From Anaeramoeba flamelloides (taxonomy: Eukaryota > Metamonada > Anaeramoebidae): a stretch of DNA of 64,000 nucleotides. Location: the NCBI GenBank assembly GCA_027625915.1, contig JANTQA010000040.1:1984001-2048000 (forward strand), written 5' to 3'. The notes below the pieces were generated by a model that worked only from the letters and a program-made list of their open reading frames with translations, searched no databases and had not been told where the DNA came from. This document shows positions 1 to 12,209 of this stretch, in pieces (the stretch's first letter is position 1; each line of letters starts with the position of its first letter). Made by a program: the position numbers and the translations under genes.

Positions 1-690
1 ATTACACTCTAAGTGCCCTTTTAAATTCCCTTTCAGAAATTTAAGTGTAAAATCATAGATTTCACGATTTTTCATTAACGAAAATAATTTTAAGCTATCA
101 TAATTTAAAATTCTTTCATTAAAATTTAATTCTTTTTTACTTTTTCAGAAAAATTAATCTATCTTTTTTATAGAAAGGACATACCCATAAAAAGGGATCA
201 ATATTTTCTATTAGTTCCTTATGTTCATATTTTAAACATAAAGGACATAATTTATTTGAATTTTTATTTATTACATAATAATATCTATTTAAGCAGTTGG
301 TAAATGTGCTGAATTTTAGAATTGTTGAACTTGATGGATAACTTAAATATTTTTGATTAATAAATAAATTTTTTTGGTTTTTAATTATTGCAAAATATTT
401 TTGTACCTTCCTTTTTAAGAAGGTTTAAACTCTCCGACTTCCAGTTAATTTTATTGTTTATTCTTTGATTAAATTTTATTAATTTTTCTAAAATTGGTAG
501 AGATAATTCTTTTAATTTATTTTTGAATTTGAATTTCTTTTTATTGGTTGATATTACCAAATTTTCGAATTTAAATTCTGTTTTATAAATAAGAACTGGT
601 GTGTTTCTGTTTATTTTGCAGATTTCAGTAATACAAAAAAACTAAAGTTGTTGGTTCCAAGTAAATTGTGGTGTATATATTATTTGAGCT
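1..690 (-). mobile_element. LINE 3' part, decayed copy, cut by window edge
   Basis: The first 690 bases closely match, base for base over long stretches, the 3' half of the LINE at 51967-53461 in the same orientation. Shared landmarks are the terminal attacactct and the segments coding for the Cys/His knuckle and the end of the reverse transcriptase ORF. Relative to that copy it lacks a block near 415-430 and another near 640, and its frame is broken. It is therefore an older, dead copy. The element's 3' end lies at or just left of base 1, so its poly-A tail and any target duplication are not visible. Confidence 0.85.
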
Positions 691-2244
691 TTTTAAGATG
701 TCCCCCCTCTAATACTATTTTTTGTCATATTGGTCAACATTTATTTATGAGAATAGAATAGATTTCTTTTCGGTTCTTTTTCAACATAAATTCAAAGGTA
801 ACATATTTTTTTGAATTTTTCAAAGATTAGTATTAAATCATTATTATGCCACGCCATTTTTTTTTTTTTTTTTTGATATTTTTGTATTGCAAAAAGAAAA
901 TTATTAGATCATATATTTTTTACTTCTATTAAAACAATTTAAACTTTATCATAACTATTTTATTGTATGTTGAACATGATAATAGTTTATATCAGAAAAA
1001 TAATTTCTATATTTAATAAATCCACGGTAGTGTAGAAATAGCTGAAAATATTTTTAACAATCATATGGTGTTAAATTTAAAGATAAAGCATATGAAAGTA
1101 TATATAAAGAATTTATTTCGTAAAAAATTGTGTTATAAAAAAAAAGTTTAAGATACTTAAAACAACTTAAAAAAAAAACGATATTTTTTCTGGAAAATTT
1201 TATAAGACATAGAAACCATTTTCAAGTCTATTGCAAACCATTGTTATGAGTGAATTATATACTTTATAATGTTTCTCACTGATAATAGAAGAAACATTTT
1301 ATTTTGATAATTTCAAAATTGAAATCATTTATAAAATTTTTGCTTTTTTTTTTTTTTTTTTTTAATTGGTACCTAACTCATTGGCAAATTTATTGAATTA
1401 AATGTAAGATATATAGTTGCTTTGTGAAAACTCGCTATTCCATTGTTACTGACACATTGGAAATTATTGTAGAGTAATAATATTGGTTTCTCTTGGAACT
1501 TTATTGGACCTCCAATTGTAGATCAAAATGGGCATTGTTTTTTTTCTCTTTGTGTACCATAGAATTTTATTTTTTCATTTTCTAAGCAAATATATTAATT
1601 TTTCAGTTTAATTTAATACGAATATCAACTGTTCTTTGATGATTTTTTATTCTTTTTATTTTTTATTTCCTCTTCAAAGTTTATATCTAAATAATAATTG
1701 ATATTTGGAAAAAATATTGGACTTCTTTGACTAAAATAAATTTTAAAGTCGAATATTTATTTAAAAATTTAATATTTTATAACTAAATCATTTTTTTAAG
1801 ATAAAAAAAAATGTTCAATTCATTTAAACCAAATCTTTTTAAATTTCAGGAAGGTTTATTTATATTTTTTTGTTATATAAACACCTCTTTTAGGCTAAAC
1901 TGTTGTATTTTTGAAAAGAGTAAAAAAAAACCACAATTTACCTCGATCAAAACTCAAACCCCAAAAACCAATTAATTTCCAATCTTAAACTAATCTTGTT
2001 TACAATAATTGAAAATTTTATTATTTTTAGGAACATATCATCACTAATTTATCATTTACATCAAGTGATGTAGAGACATAAAATATAGCATCATTTTTTA
2101 TATTTTTTCTAATATTTTTTCTTGAGAAAAATAACAATAGGAAAAGACCAAAAAAGACAAATTGATTCAATATTAAATAAAAAAAATAAAAATTCATCAA
2201 AGGATGAATTTTAAGTCTACCTTTTCAAAAGGGGATGATAATTT
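691..2244. other. No gene seen; AT-rich spacer
   Basis: Only A/T homopolymer runs (for example near 860 and 1345) and short chance open frames are visible. I see no recognisable protein, RNA or repeat. Confidence 0.5.
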
Positions 2245-2424
2245 TAAACTTTATTTTCGAATTTTGACATCGAATAATTTGAAGATTTGGATCATTTTCT
2301 CTTGAACTGCCCAGCCTATGAAAATAATCGTAAAATCTGGATATCTGAATTAAAAAAATTTAACATCTCTAATATATTAAAAAATAATATTATTACTATT
2401 TTTGATATTATTAGAAAAAAATAA
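2245..2424 (+). mobile_element. LINE reverse-transcriptase C-terminal remnant, second lineage
   Basis: In one frame the stretch 2278-2424 reads FEDLDHFLLNCPAYENN, then ISELKKFNIS, and ends DIIRKK-stop. This aligns with the C-terminus of the 51967-53461 LINE (ENIDHFLW, then PSYKKDRL). It keeps the His and Cys of the zinc-knuckle-like HFL..CP motif seen at the end of many non-LTR reverse transcriptases. An in-frame stop lies just upstream of the aligned part, and the tail after the motif is different and shorter. I read it as a decayed member of a related but distinct LINE subfamily. Confidence 0.65.
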
Positions 2425-3776
2425 AAATGATATTTTTGACGCTAGTGGGTAATAAATTTATTGGGAGTCTTTAACAAAATTTCTAAATCAAAATTTAGGA
2501 ATTCGGGCAAATAAGAGGAATTAAAAACTCCTCCGTTAAATAATAAAACAAAAAAAAAAAAGAATAGAAATCGAATATTTTCTAAGGTATTTGTGATTTT
2601 TTTAAAAATAGGTAATTCAAAGATCCTAAATTGTTCCAAGACAGTCAAAAAATTTTTAAAAATTCTTTAATCATTTTTCAAGTATAATTTTCAGAGATTC
2701 TGTTTCCTTTTTCCAATTTAAACTTTCTAGGTTCAATATAATTTAGGAAGGATTTCTATTGAGTTTTTTTGCATTTGATAATCAAATTTTTCTTTCAAAA
2801 TTTGATGTATTTCAACAAAAACACCATATAAATGAGAAGAGTTAAAAAAAAACAAAACACTCTAGTAATTTCATATTTACTATTTTATCATCAAATATAT
2901 TGGAATTCTAGTTTTAACTTTGACTCATTTTTTTTCACCAAACACCTTTTACAAAATTAAGATTCATTTAGCCATCTTTTGTTTTGAATTGTGACAATAA
3001 ATATTTAATTACTTAAAAAATGTATTTTCTTGATTATCTTGTAATTAAACTATTAAAATAAATTTTCTAAAATCAAAAGGTAATCTTTTTTTAAATTCGT
3101 CCTGATCAAAATTAAAACCAATGCGTACACAAACACAAGTAACCCCAAGGGAGTTTTCTAAATTTTTTTTAATTATACTAATAGTTTTCGTTCAACAATA
3201 ATACAAAAATAGATCAAAATATTTAACAATCAAAATTTATTCAAATAAAAAAACAATTGTAATTCAATCCCATTTTTTTATTAAAAAAATGAAAATAAAT
3301 CACTTTTTTTTAAAATCTTTATTTTGATTTTAAAATAATTAAAGTGTCTTCTCAAAATGAAACACTCGGAAATCTTACGGATTTTTAAATAAATTAATAA
3401 ATAAAAATAAAATAAAAATAAAATAAAAAATTAACTAATTTCTCAAGTTGACGACCAGATATATCAATTGTTTTTTTTTCTACTTTGTCTTCATTTTTAC
3501 AAAAAAAAAATAAAATATCCTAAAAATGAAATGAAATAAAATAAAAAAAATATGTTCTTTACATTTGAAATAAAGAATTTTATTTATTATTTGTTTTTTT
3601 TTTTAATGTTTTTTTTTTTCACATTAAAAACTAAGAAATAAATAATTAATAAAATAAATTCAATTCAATTTCAAAATATTTTCAACATTTTTACTAAATT
3701 ATTATCATTTTAATTATCTTTTCAATATCCTTTTATAGTATTATTTAAAGCTTCTTTGATATTAAAATTCTCCACA
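2425..3776. other. No gene seen; AT-rich spacer
   Basis: The stretch is AT-rich with short A and T runs and a (aaaat)n-like run near 3400-3430. I saw no exon or element that I could support. The right end is the 3' flank of the RGS gene. Confidence 0.5.
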
Positions 3777-4682
3777 TTATTTTAATTTTATTAATTGGTT
3801 ATATTGATTTGAATTTAAAAACAAAGAATAAAGATTTTTAATCATATACAAATATATTTGATGTTGTATCTGGGCGAAGAGTCTATTTGATATATCATTT
3901 GTTTCGATTCTCATATTTAGATAACCCGTAGGTAATTCTTTAATGTGTATTGGGTTCAATGCCTCTTGTTGGAAATATTCTGCATAAATTTTATCAGCAT
4001 ATTTTCGTAAATTTTTTTCTTTAGATCTTTTAAATTTTTCTAATTCAATATAGCATTCAAGATTTTGTTCTTTACCCAAGTTATGTAAAAATTTATAAAA
4101 ATATTTTCGATATTTCTTTTTTTTAAGTATTTCATCAAAAGTAATGCCCTTCGATATCTTTTGTTCATTTCCATTTTTATTAATTGTTTTTTTCCCATTT
4201 TTTGACTTATTGTTTTCAATTTTTTTTTTTGTTAATTGTGGAGTATTAAAAGAAGAATCCGTGCTTGAAGTATAATCATCATTAACAAAGTAGCTCTTGA
4301 GGCTGGTTAGGCTACTATTACTCATAGAACTATTAAGATTTGTGACGAATGTACTGCCACTGCTGTTGTTATCATCGTTGGTTCCTTTAATCGTTTGAAT
4401 TTTAACTAGTGGGTTCATATTTCGTTTTTGCATATTCTGAAATTTTTTATTACAGCTGTTAATCCGATTACAGATTTTCGAAAAGTCTTCATAGGAATTT
4501 TTTTGTTTTATTTTTTCTTTAAAAAATCTAATCCTTAATTCTACTAAATCGCGTTGTAATGTTAATTTTTTTATTTGAATTTCTTGTAATTTTAGCATGG
4601 GTTTAATCTGGGATAAATTTAATTTGTTCATTTGTGTTTCTTCAAATTTTAGATTCAATAAATTTATTTTGGAAATAAACAT
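3777..4682 (-). CDS. RGS-domain protein
   Basis: The open frame gives 301 residues. Residues 1-70 are Lys/Leu/Gln-rich and probably coiled, and residues 95-150 are rich in Ser, Thr and Asn. From about residue 178 there is an RGS (regulator of G-protein signalling) domain. It opens with ITFDEIL, has KYFYKFL and the typical NLECYIELEKFK helix, and later has KIYAEYFQ, LPTGY, and LYMIKNLYSLFLNSNQY near the C-terminus. RGS domains speed GTP hydrolysis by heterotrimeric G-protein alpha subunits, so a role in G-protein signalling is likely. The frame stays open upstream of this ATG without another Met (to about 4800), so the true start could be in an upstream exon. A possible one is at 5323-5400, which ends in a good G|GTGAGT donor; that link is weak. 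Confidence 0.82.
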   Translation of the reverse strand: MFISKINLLNLKFEETQMNKLNLSQIKPMLKLQEIQIKKLTLQRDLVELRIRFFKEKIKQKNSYEDFSKICNRINSCNKKFQNMQKRNMNPLVKIQTIKGTNDDNNSSGSTFVTNLNSSMSNSSLTSLKSYFVNDDYTSSTDSSFNTPQLTKKKIENNKSKNGKKTINKNGNEQKISKGITFDEILKKKKYRKYFYKFLHNLGKEQNLECYIELEKFKRSKEKNLRKYADKIYAEYFQQEALNPIHIKELPTGYLNMRIETNDISNRLFAQIQHQIYLYMIKNLYSLFLNSNQYNQLIKLK

Positions 4683-4869
4683 TTTTGTATCATGGATATT
4701 TTGTAAATTTTTTTTAATTTCCTTGTCAAAAACATCACTGTTATCTTTTCTATTATTGTATAAAATTCTTTTTTTTTTTTTTTCAAAAAGTTTGAAAATA
4801 ATTTTTTAAAAAAATGGTCAAGAAGAAGTTAAGAATTTAGAAATTGGTTGAATAAGGAATTTTGAAAGA

Positions 4870-4921
4870 AATATATATATATATATCTATATGTGTGTGT
4901 GTGTGTATGTGTGTGTGTGTT
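4870..4921. repeat. Compound AT/GT microsatellite
   Basis: An (AT)n run passes into (GT)n with a single interruption. It sits in the 5' flank of the RGS gene. Confidence 0.9.
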
Positions 4922-5469
4922 GATTGGGTAGTCTCCACCATCCAGGATAATTACAACGTTTGATTCGAGTAACAAAGTATTCCAGAGGATTAGTGAATAC
5001 GTAGAAATTCACAAATAAAAACAGAAAAAAAATACAAAAAGAAGAATGAATGTGAGAAGAAGAAAATAACCTATTTTTACAAAAAAAAATTGATCTAAAA
5101 ATCCGAAAGTTAAAAAGTTGAAAAAATAAAAACAGACTTTAAATTTGTCAAAAATAAAGACTAAATTTATTTAGCACTCCAAATAACTCAAAAATTCCAA
5201 AAAAAAAATCAAATTTTAATATTAATTCTTGATAATTTTTTCTTTGCATTTTTATTGTGAAATTTGAAATGATATAATAATTATTGGTATTAATAAAAAT
5301 GTATTTCTATTAAAAAACTCACCCACAGCGAGAATCCCACTCTCGGCTTTAGAATTTGGCTTTTCGAAAATTTCTTTAAGATTATCCACTTTAAAATTAT
5401 ATTTAATTTTCTTCAAAATCAATTTTTATTGTTGTAAAATCTATTTTTGAAAGGATGAAAATTTGAAAT

Positions 5470-6015
5470 AAATAATAATTTGTAAAAAACTTGTTGCCAT
5501 TGAAGTGAAATAGAGAAAAAAAGTTCATCGTGGTTTTTAATTGGGAAACTTAATAGAATCACAGAAATCACAGAAATCACAGAAACCTGAAAACAAAAAG
5601 TAAGATCTATTAATAAAAGAAAAAATAAATGATTAAAGACAAAATAGAGGATTCAGCACAAGAACAGTTTTTTTAATACTATCTTTTTAGGCCTGGAGTT
5701 TTTCTTTGATTGATTGATCATTAAAAATTTGTTCAAAAAATTGACTATTTTTGAGATCTCCAAAACCACTATTAGGATTTCGATAATCAAGGAAATTTAA
5801 ATTGTGTTTGTTGATTTGTTTGAAAATAATATAATGAATTATTATATAAAGTTGATTGGTTTCTTCTTTTATTTGATTTTACTCTTTTCGTTTTCAAGTT
5901 TCTGTGATTTCTGTGATTTCTGCGATTCTATTAAGGTTCCCATTAAAAACCGTGTTGAACTTTTTTCCCCTGTTTCGCTTATTATTCCTAATGGTCAATA
6001 ATAATTATGAAAAAA
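5470..6015. mobile_element. Foldback MITE, family F1, copy 1
   Basis: Two arms of about 120 bases (5470-5597 and 5889-6015) are inverted copies of each other around a spacer of about 290 bases. The arms share the block gttca...cg.ggtttttaa and a short tandem repeat of the unit cacagaaat (about 5555-5585, inverted near 5899-5925). The element has no coding capacity. A second, more diverged copy, including the same spacer, lies at 55302-55745. Long inverted arms, non-coding content and dispersion are typical of foldback-type MITEs mobilised by a transposase encoded elsewhere. Confidence 0.75.
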
Positions 6016-7468
6016 ACTTTTTATCATTGTAGTAACTCGGGTTTCGCATCGTTAACTTACTGCATACAAAGTCCAAAAAAAAAATATTTAGAAAATCTTA
6101 AAGTTTTGTGTAATTTTAAAAAAAAAGTGAGGAATAAAAGTCGTAAAAAAGCTATATAAAAAAATTTTGATCCTTGGTTATTATTACAATTATTTCAATA
6201 AATAGGAAAAAATTTCCATTCAGCTAACTTTTTTTTTCTCAAAATGTGTGTGCTTGCCGTTTTTTGATATTTTTAATACAAAGGTTTTTAATAATGTAGA
6301 TCCAAATAAATCAATAGTATCTTTTTTTTTTTAATTTTTTATGGCCGCGATTGAATCATGACCTATTGCCCTTGTATGGAAGCAGTTATTTAAGAACTTA
6401 GTCGTTGGTTTGTATATGTATTTGTAATTAATGTTAAAATCAATAGTATCTTTTAAAGTATGATCTCTTGGAGTTGATCCTGAATTGAAGAAAGTATTAC
6501 TGCTAAATTCAATTCTACAAAATTTTTATGTTTATCTTGGAGTTAAAAAAGGATTATTTAAATTACTCTATAAATGTAGTTTTTGTTTTTAATTGGTTTG
6601 TGAAGGAGTTGTACTTATTTCTTCAAATTGTTCAGAAAAAATATTTTGGAAATTGAATTAAAAAGTTTCTTTTAATAATAAGAAAATGACAGTAAAGAAG
6701 AAAAAAAAGTCAGTTGAAGAAACTCTTTCTGAAACAATCACGTAAAAAGTAAAAAATTCTTTGTTTTTAAAAAAAAATCAAAAACACAAAATAAAAAAAA
6801 TTTAGTAAAATTTCAAAAACTTTCCAAAGATTTAATCATCAGATTGTAGTTCTTTATCAAATACTTTTTGAAAAAATTTAAATTGATCTTTTTTGAAAAG
6901 TGTTTGTCTTGACTGAAGAGTTTTTTCAAAACTACAAAAATTTTGGTTTGGAATTTGGCATTTAGTTGAATTTAAAAATTGAAAAAAATTTTCAATTATT
7001 CAAAAATTATTTATTTTTTGACTTGAAAAAAAAAAATCTTCTTAATAGAAAAAGAATAAAATAATAATAAAAGTATTAACAGTATATTAAATTGAAAAAA
7101 TAGGAGATGGTAAAGTCTCCTACACAAATTTTTAACTATTTTATCTTTCTTCTTTATTAGTAACTATTTAAAAGTTAATTAAATTTGTAAGGCTTTTGAG
7201 AAAAAAATCCCAAAAACCCTTCCTCATGATATTTTAAAAATAAGTCAATATTTTTGGGAGCTGTTTGACAAGGAAATGGTTTTGAATCTTGTTCATTAAA
7301 ATTTTCAATAAAAATTCACATTATAATTTTAAAAAGTAAGAGAAAAAAAAAACGGTTAGGAAAGCAAATAGAACAAATTTTAATTGGATAAAAGAACAAA
7401 AATAGATAAAAGATCCACATTTAGGTTGTTGTTTCAATTAAAAAAACAGTGTGTAAAACGAGTTGTTT
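6016..7468. other. Unassigned region with short protein-like open stretches
   Basis: On the minus strand several stretches of 40-65 codons stay open and have a mixed, protein-like composition (around 6345-6530, 6832-7000 and 7195-7320). The block aaatcaatagtatctttt occurs twice, near 6307 and 6440. I could not join them into one gene with consistent splice phases. Open stretches of this length occur by chance in DNA with few G and C. A real multi-exon or decayed gene is possible but not shown. Confidence 0.3.
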
Positions 7469-8709
7469 TTAGATTCTAAAAGGTTACTTGATTTTTGCTC
7501 TATACTTGAATTTACAATGATATGCTGATAACTTGAAATTGAAAAAATAAAAAAGAAAAAAAAAAACAAACTTATTTGACAGGGTTTCATTGCTTTGATT
7601 TGAATTTTCTTTAAGTGATTGCTTCAGTTGTTTTAAAATGGATAACAGTATTTGTGTTTGTATTTGAAGTTCCCGAATAATATCATTATTACTTTTGATT
7701 TCAACCATCATGTATTCGTTTTGCAATTGTTTTTGTGTATTTTCAGATTTTTCGAAAATTTCGATTCGATTTAAGATTGTGTCTAGCCCTTGGCTTTCTA
7801 TTCAAAGAGAACGATATTAAATAAAATAAAAAAATAAAAAATTTTTGAAAAGAGAATTCATAACAAGAAACAAAAAAAAATTTAAAATCAAAGCGAAAAA
7901 TTGTAAAGAGTTGTAATTATATCACAACTGTTACTGTCGTTTTAGAAGACAATAATAATTTCTTTGTGGAGTTTCAAAGAAGGAAATTTTTGAAACAAAA
8001 TCAATTACCATTTGCAATTTCATTTCCCAGTTTTATTTTTGAAAGGCTTGTCTTTGATGAGTTCTCGTTTTCTAAAGAAGAGAAACCCTTTTCGCTGATT
8101 TCCTGGCTTGACATCCAACTTCCAATCGAATTCGAACTGATGGTTCTAAACCGGTCCATTGGATGACTCAAATTGGCTTTGTTGTCTTGTGCGGTTCTGA
8201 TCATTGCACTTACGGCTAATTCTTTACAAAAGCGGATCAATTGGATTTCAATTGTAGCGAAGATCGGTTTTTTGTCTGGTTGGAAGAACCAATTAAAAAT
8301 CAATGTTTGTCCCTTTTTGAAACTGTATAAAAAAAAAAAAAAAAAAATTTATTCCGAATTATTGAGAATTTAATTTCTTGTGAAACTAAAAAAACTTCAA
8401 AATAAAAGTAAAAGCCGAAAAGAGGGTTAAAAGATCCGTTTACGTTGACAGTAAGTTAACTTGTTTAAGTGCATATTTAATATTTTCCAATTTCACGTGT
8501 GGTTGTGTTTTTGGCTTTAGGTCACTTATTGATTTGTTATTTACGGCCAAACCGCAAAACCCAAAAAATAAAAAGCATGATTTGTTTGCATACAGAAATT
8601 TGAAATCTTTGTTAATGATCGCGATTCCTGCTTGAGACTTTTCCAATTTTCTCAGAAAGGATTTCTTTTTCCTTTTGGGGATTTTTTTGGATGGCTGAAA
8701 ATTACCCAT
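7469..8709 (-). CDS. PAS-domain protein (four exons)
   Basis: The spliced model has exons 8709-8444, 8322-8009, 7797-7572 and 7475-7469, with GT-AG borders and matching phases, giving 270 residues. The start MGNFQPSKK was chosen over an ATG four codons upstream because MGN fits an N-myristoylation-type start. A basic stretch is followed by a PAS fold across exons 1-2: SQAGIAIINKDFKFLYAN, then SISDLKPKTQPH, then the closing strand LIFNWFFQPDKKPIFATIEI. After a Ser-rich linker the third exon encodes a Gln/Leu-rich coiled coil (about residues 190-260). PAS domains bind small ligands or partners in signalling; no output domain is visible. The last exon would be only 7 bases and gives Lys-Ile-stop, so the exact C-terminus is the least sure part. 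Confidence 0.72.
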
Positions 8710-8721
8710 CACAGTTTTCAC

Positions 8722-11700
8722 AAAAGAAAATAAAAAATAGAGGTAGAATTAAAAGATAAAAAAATAAAAATGATGTTTTTGAAATATTTTTCTTACAATT
8801 GCAAAAGAAAATGGTTAGTGGGTAATAAAACTTTGTACAGTTGGGGTATTTTAAAATCTCTTTTCAGTTTTTTACAATACTTTTTGAGATATATTACAAA
8901 TTATGGAATTAAATTTTCCTTTCAAACTTAAAATTCTTTTCTTAATAATAAAACATAGTCAAACATTTAAATGCTGTTGAAAAAAACTTTTTTTTTTTTC
9001 GAAATTCTTAGTTTTACATTTATTTTTTGATAAAAGATGATCACAACCTTTTCTATTTTACTCTCTGTTTACTTCTTTTGAATCACAAGAAAACATTTCT
9101 GGCAAAGGGGTTTGTCAAAAAATTTTTCTTAGAAAAAAGTTATTGATTTTTTTCCAAAGTTCATTACTTTCTTCGATTTATTTTGATGAAGAGAAACCAA
9201 ATAAATATTTCCTCTCCTTTTTTGAGGTGAAGAGTTGTATGTTGAACCTTTTATTATTGTGTTTGTCATACATATTGTATAATAAAATGGTAAATATTTT
9301 AGTAAAAAAATTAAAGATTTTACTTGGAATTGGAATTACCATAATGTGAACTAAACCACACCTAAATTCTATAAGCTGTGAAAAAGTTTCTACCTTTTGA
9401 AGAATTGGAACCAATTTAATTAAAGGAGAATTGTTTGTAAATTATTTTTCATCTAAATTTCTTTTACGTTTTTTTTCTTTCATGAATAATGAGAAAATGA
9501 ATTAGCAACAACAAATCTAAAAGAAAAAGATTAACAACCACTTTTTATTCAACAATTCCAAAATATTATTATTTGGAAAATAGTAATTTTAGACAGGTTT
9601 TGGAATGTGTTTCAAACTAAAAAAATGTTTTGTTTTTCAAAAAGTTTAAATGGAAAAAAAAAGATTAAAAAAACAGGCATTAAACAGTAGAAAAAATTGG
9701 ATATTTTCTCTAATAGTTCAGTTATTTAAAAAGTAATTCGAAATATGAAGGATTAAATGTAAAATTTTTCTCAAAAGATAGAAAATTTAGAAGGAAAATT
9801 TAATCAATAAAAAAAACAAAAAAAAGAAAAAAAATTTAATTATAAAAAATTTTGCACAAATTGTATGCAATTCTTACACTAAAAATAAAGGTCTTTACCT
9901 TCAAAAATGATTTGATCTTAGGTATATTATTGAATGATTAATTAGATTGTTCGTTTGAATAAGAAGAAGAAAAGGAAAGAACTTGGACTTAATTTGAATA
10001 CTGGAATTTTTTGATAGTGCGTTTTTTTTTTGTGAAATTCTCAAACACAGTTTACTCATCTTGTTTTTTTCAAAAGACAAATAAACTAAATTTTTTTTCA
10101 AAGAGTGACTTTGAAAGAAGAAAGATTAAAAAATATTAAATTTTTGAAATTGAAGAGTTTGTGATTTCAAATTGTTTACAATTGAATAGACTTGTTGGAC
10201 TTTTAATTTACTGTTAGAATCATATTGGTGTTTTGTACTTTCATCTCCAAATCCAATAAAGAAGTGTAATGAAATGTCTCCAAATAACATTTTTCATTGG
10301 GTTTGTGAAGATTTTTTGTGGTTTCTGAAACATTCAATTATTATATTATTTATAGACTTGAATTCTAGAAATTTAAAGTTGTTTTTAAAACCTTTTTTTG
10401 GGAAAGCTGAATGAATATTTTATTCCATTCATTTTGTAACAAATAATGTCAAGGAATCATTTTAAAAATCCCAACAATTACAGTTCTGTTTTATTTTTTG
10501 AAGAAAATTGTTTTTTCATCTCATCAAAGATAATACTGGTATTTTTTAATTCATAAGGAAAAATTTTCACTTAATTTTTCATAGAGCTAATTTCCTTTTT
10601 CGAACAAAGCCACAAATTACAACCTACTCTTTGCGAACTCAATTTTGGTAAAGCAAAATAAAGAAAAGAGGTGAAAATTTTTTTCCTTTTATCATTAAAA
10701 TACGAGTAAATTTTATCATTTGTTCCTTGGAAAACAATGGTAAAGCATTCCAAAAAAAGATCCGCCATGAAAATAATCCATGTCACATATATTAATTATC
10801 AATATGTTTAAAATTGTAGTGTAATTTCTTAAGGACTACATTCCCACCCATGAGGCGTTTAAGTGTTTGTGTTATTTCACTTTCGCTTCCCACACAAAAT
10901 TTTTACAAGGAAAAAATTGGACAAAAAAAAATAAAAAAACATTTTTTCTCATCTTTACCTTTTCACGCAGACTATTTTTCTTTGTTATTCAATGAAAAGG
11001 AAAATTGAAAATAACAAAAAAAATAATTGCGAAAAATGGCTTTTGGAGATTTTCAAGTGCATTTCAAATTTTGGAACATTTCAAACTTGTAAAAGCAAAT
11101 CTAAAAAAGATGAAGAACAGCTCTAGAAAATAGTGTGAGTTCCGAAAGTTGAAATGAAAATTCTAAAATATTAAAATCAAAATTTAGCATGATCTAACAA
11201 GGTAAAAATTGTGAAAATTGTTGAAATTGTGAAAATTTCACATTTTTTTGAAAAGAAATTCTACTTGGATAAATATTACTTGGGTTATATAACTTATTCA
11301 AAGGTGATTTTATACATTATTTCACCGTTTTCACCTAAAAATGTAGTCCTTAATAATTACTTTTGTTCAAAATCAATTCCTTTTTATAACTAAACAAATT
11401 TTTTATGAACTTGGGAATAAACCCAGACAAAGTTCATAAAAATGAGATACATGTTGAATACTTTGTTAATTGTTCAGTTAACCTTTGTAGATCGACTTTT
11501 TATTTTAAAAAAATTTGTTTTATTGAGTTTTTGCAAGAGTTTGGACAATCATAATATTTTTTTTTTTTTTTGCTTTTGATTGATTGGATATTGTTTTGAA
11601 CAAATGTAATTTAATTAGTCAGCATTCTAATAAGTAGATAGTTATAAAATTTAGTGTTTGGCTCTTAAATAAAAGGAATGGTTAAATAAGAACACAACAA

Positions 11701-12209
11701 TTTTCTTTATATTAACAATTAAAAACCATAAATTGATTATTTTCTTCGAAAAAAAATTTTTTAATTCAAAAAAGAGTTTTTTTAGATATCAAAAATAATT
11801 ATCAATAAGAGAAACATACCTTTGTGTTTTGACAAAATCCAAAAAAAATAAAAATGGAATTAATCTAATTTTAAATAATCCTTTAATTAAAGTCAACTTT
11901 TGAAAAAAGGTATTCTTATATATATATATATATTAAATTAATACTTTTGTATTAAATTATTTGACTAAATAACCCAAAAAACTGATAAAATAATTAAAAA
12001 TTTAGCCCAATTTTCAAAAATTTCATTTCTTTTTGGAATTCATTTTATTTTAATGAAGTTTGGAATTATAATTTTTTACTATTTTACCATATTTTTTCTT
12101 TAGGATTTTTAACAGCTGAAAAAGTATCTTGTTACTATTAATGTTATTATAAAATTATATTGATTAAATTTGTCTTTATCCGGTTTAAAACTTATTTATC
12201 AAAAAAAGG
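8722..12209. other. No firm gene; possible unassembled exons on the minus strand
   Basis: Some stretches look exon-like on the minus strand. One near 10213-10327 is open with a TTTCAG acceptor and a GTAAAT donor. Others are at 10571-10760, 9901-10100 and 9070-9140. They share no frame or phase that I could join, and I recognise no domain. Near 10390-10450 there is a sequence like the right arm of MITE family F2. Inverted copies of aatgtagtccttaa lie near 10830 and 11340. A short hairpin built on ttttatgaactt lies at 11401-11440. I leave this region unannotated. Confidence 0.3.

Noticed and set aside
4950-4985. tRNA-like fragment around gtttgattcgag
   Set aside because: It has no cloverleaf arms around it; I found no convincing tRNA in the window.
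6345-7320. Additional exons of the PAS gene or a separate gene
   Set aside because: Open stretches of 40-65 codons are common by chance at this base composition, and no splice phases join them. I left them as unassigned.
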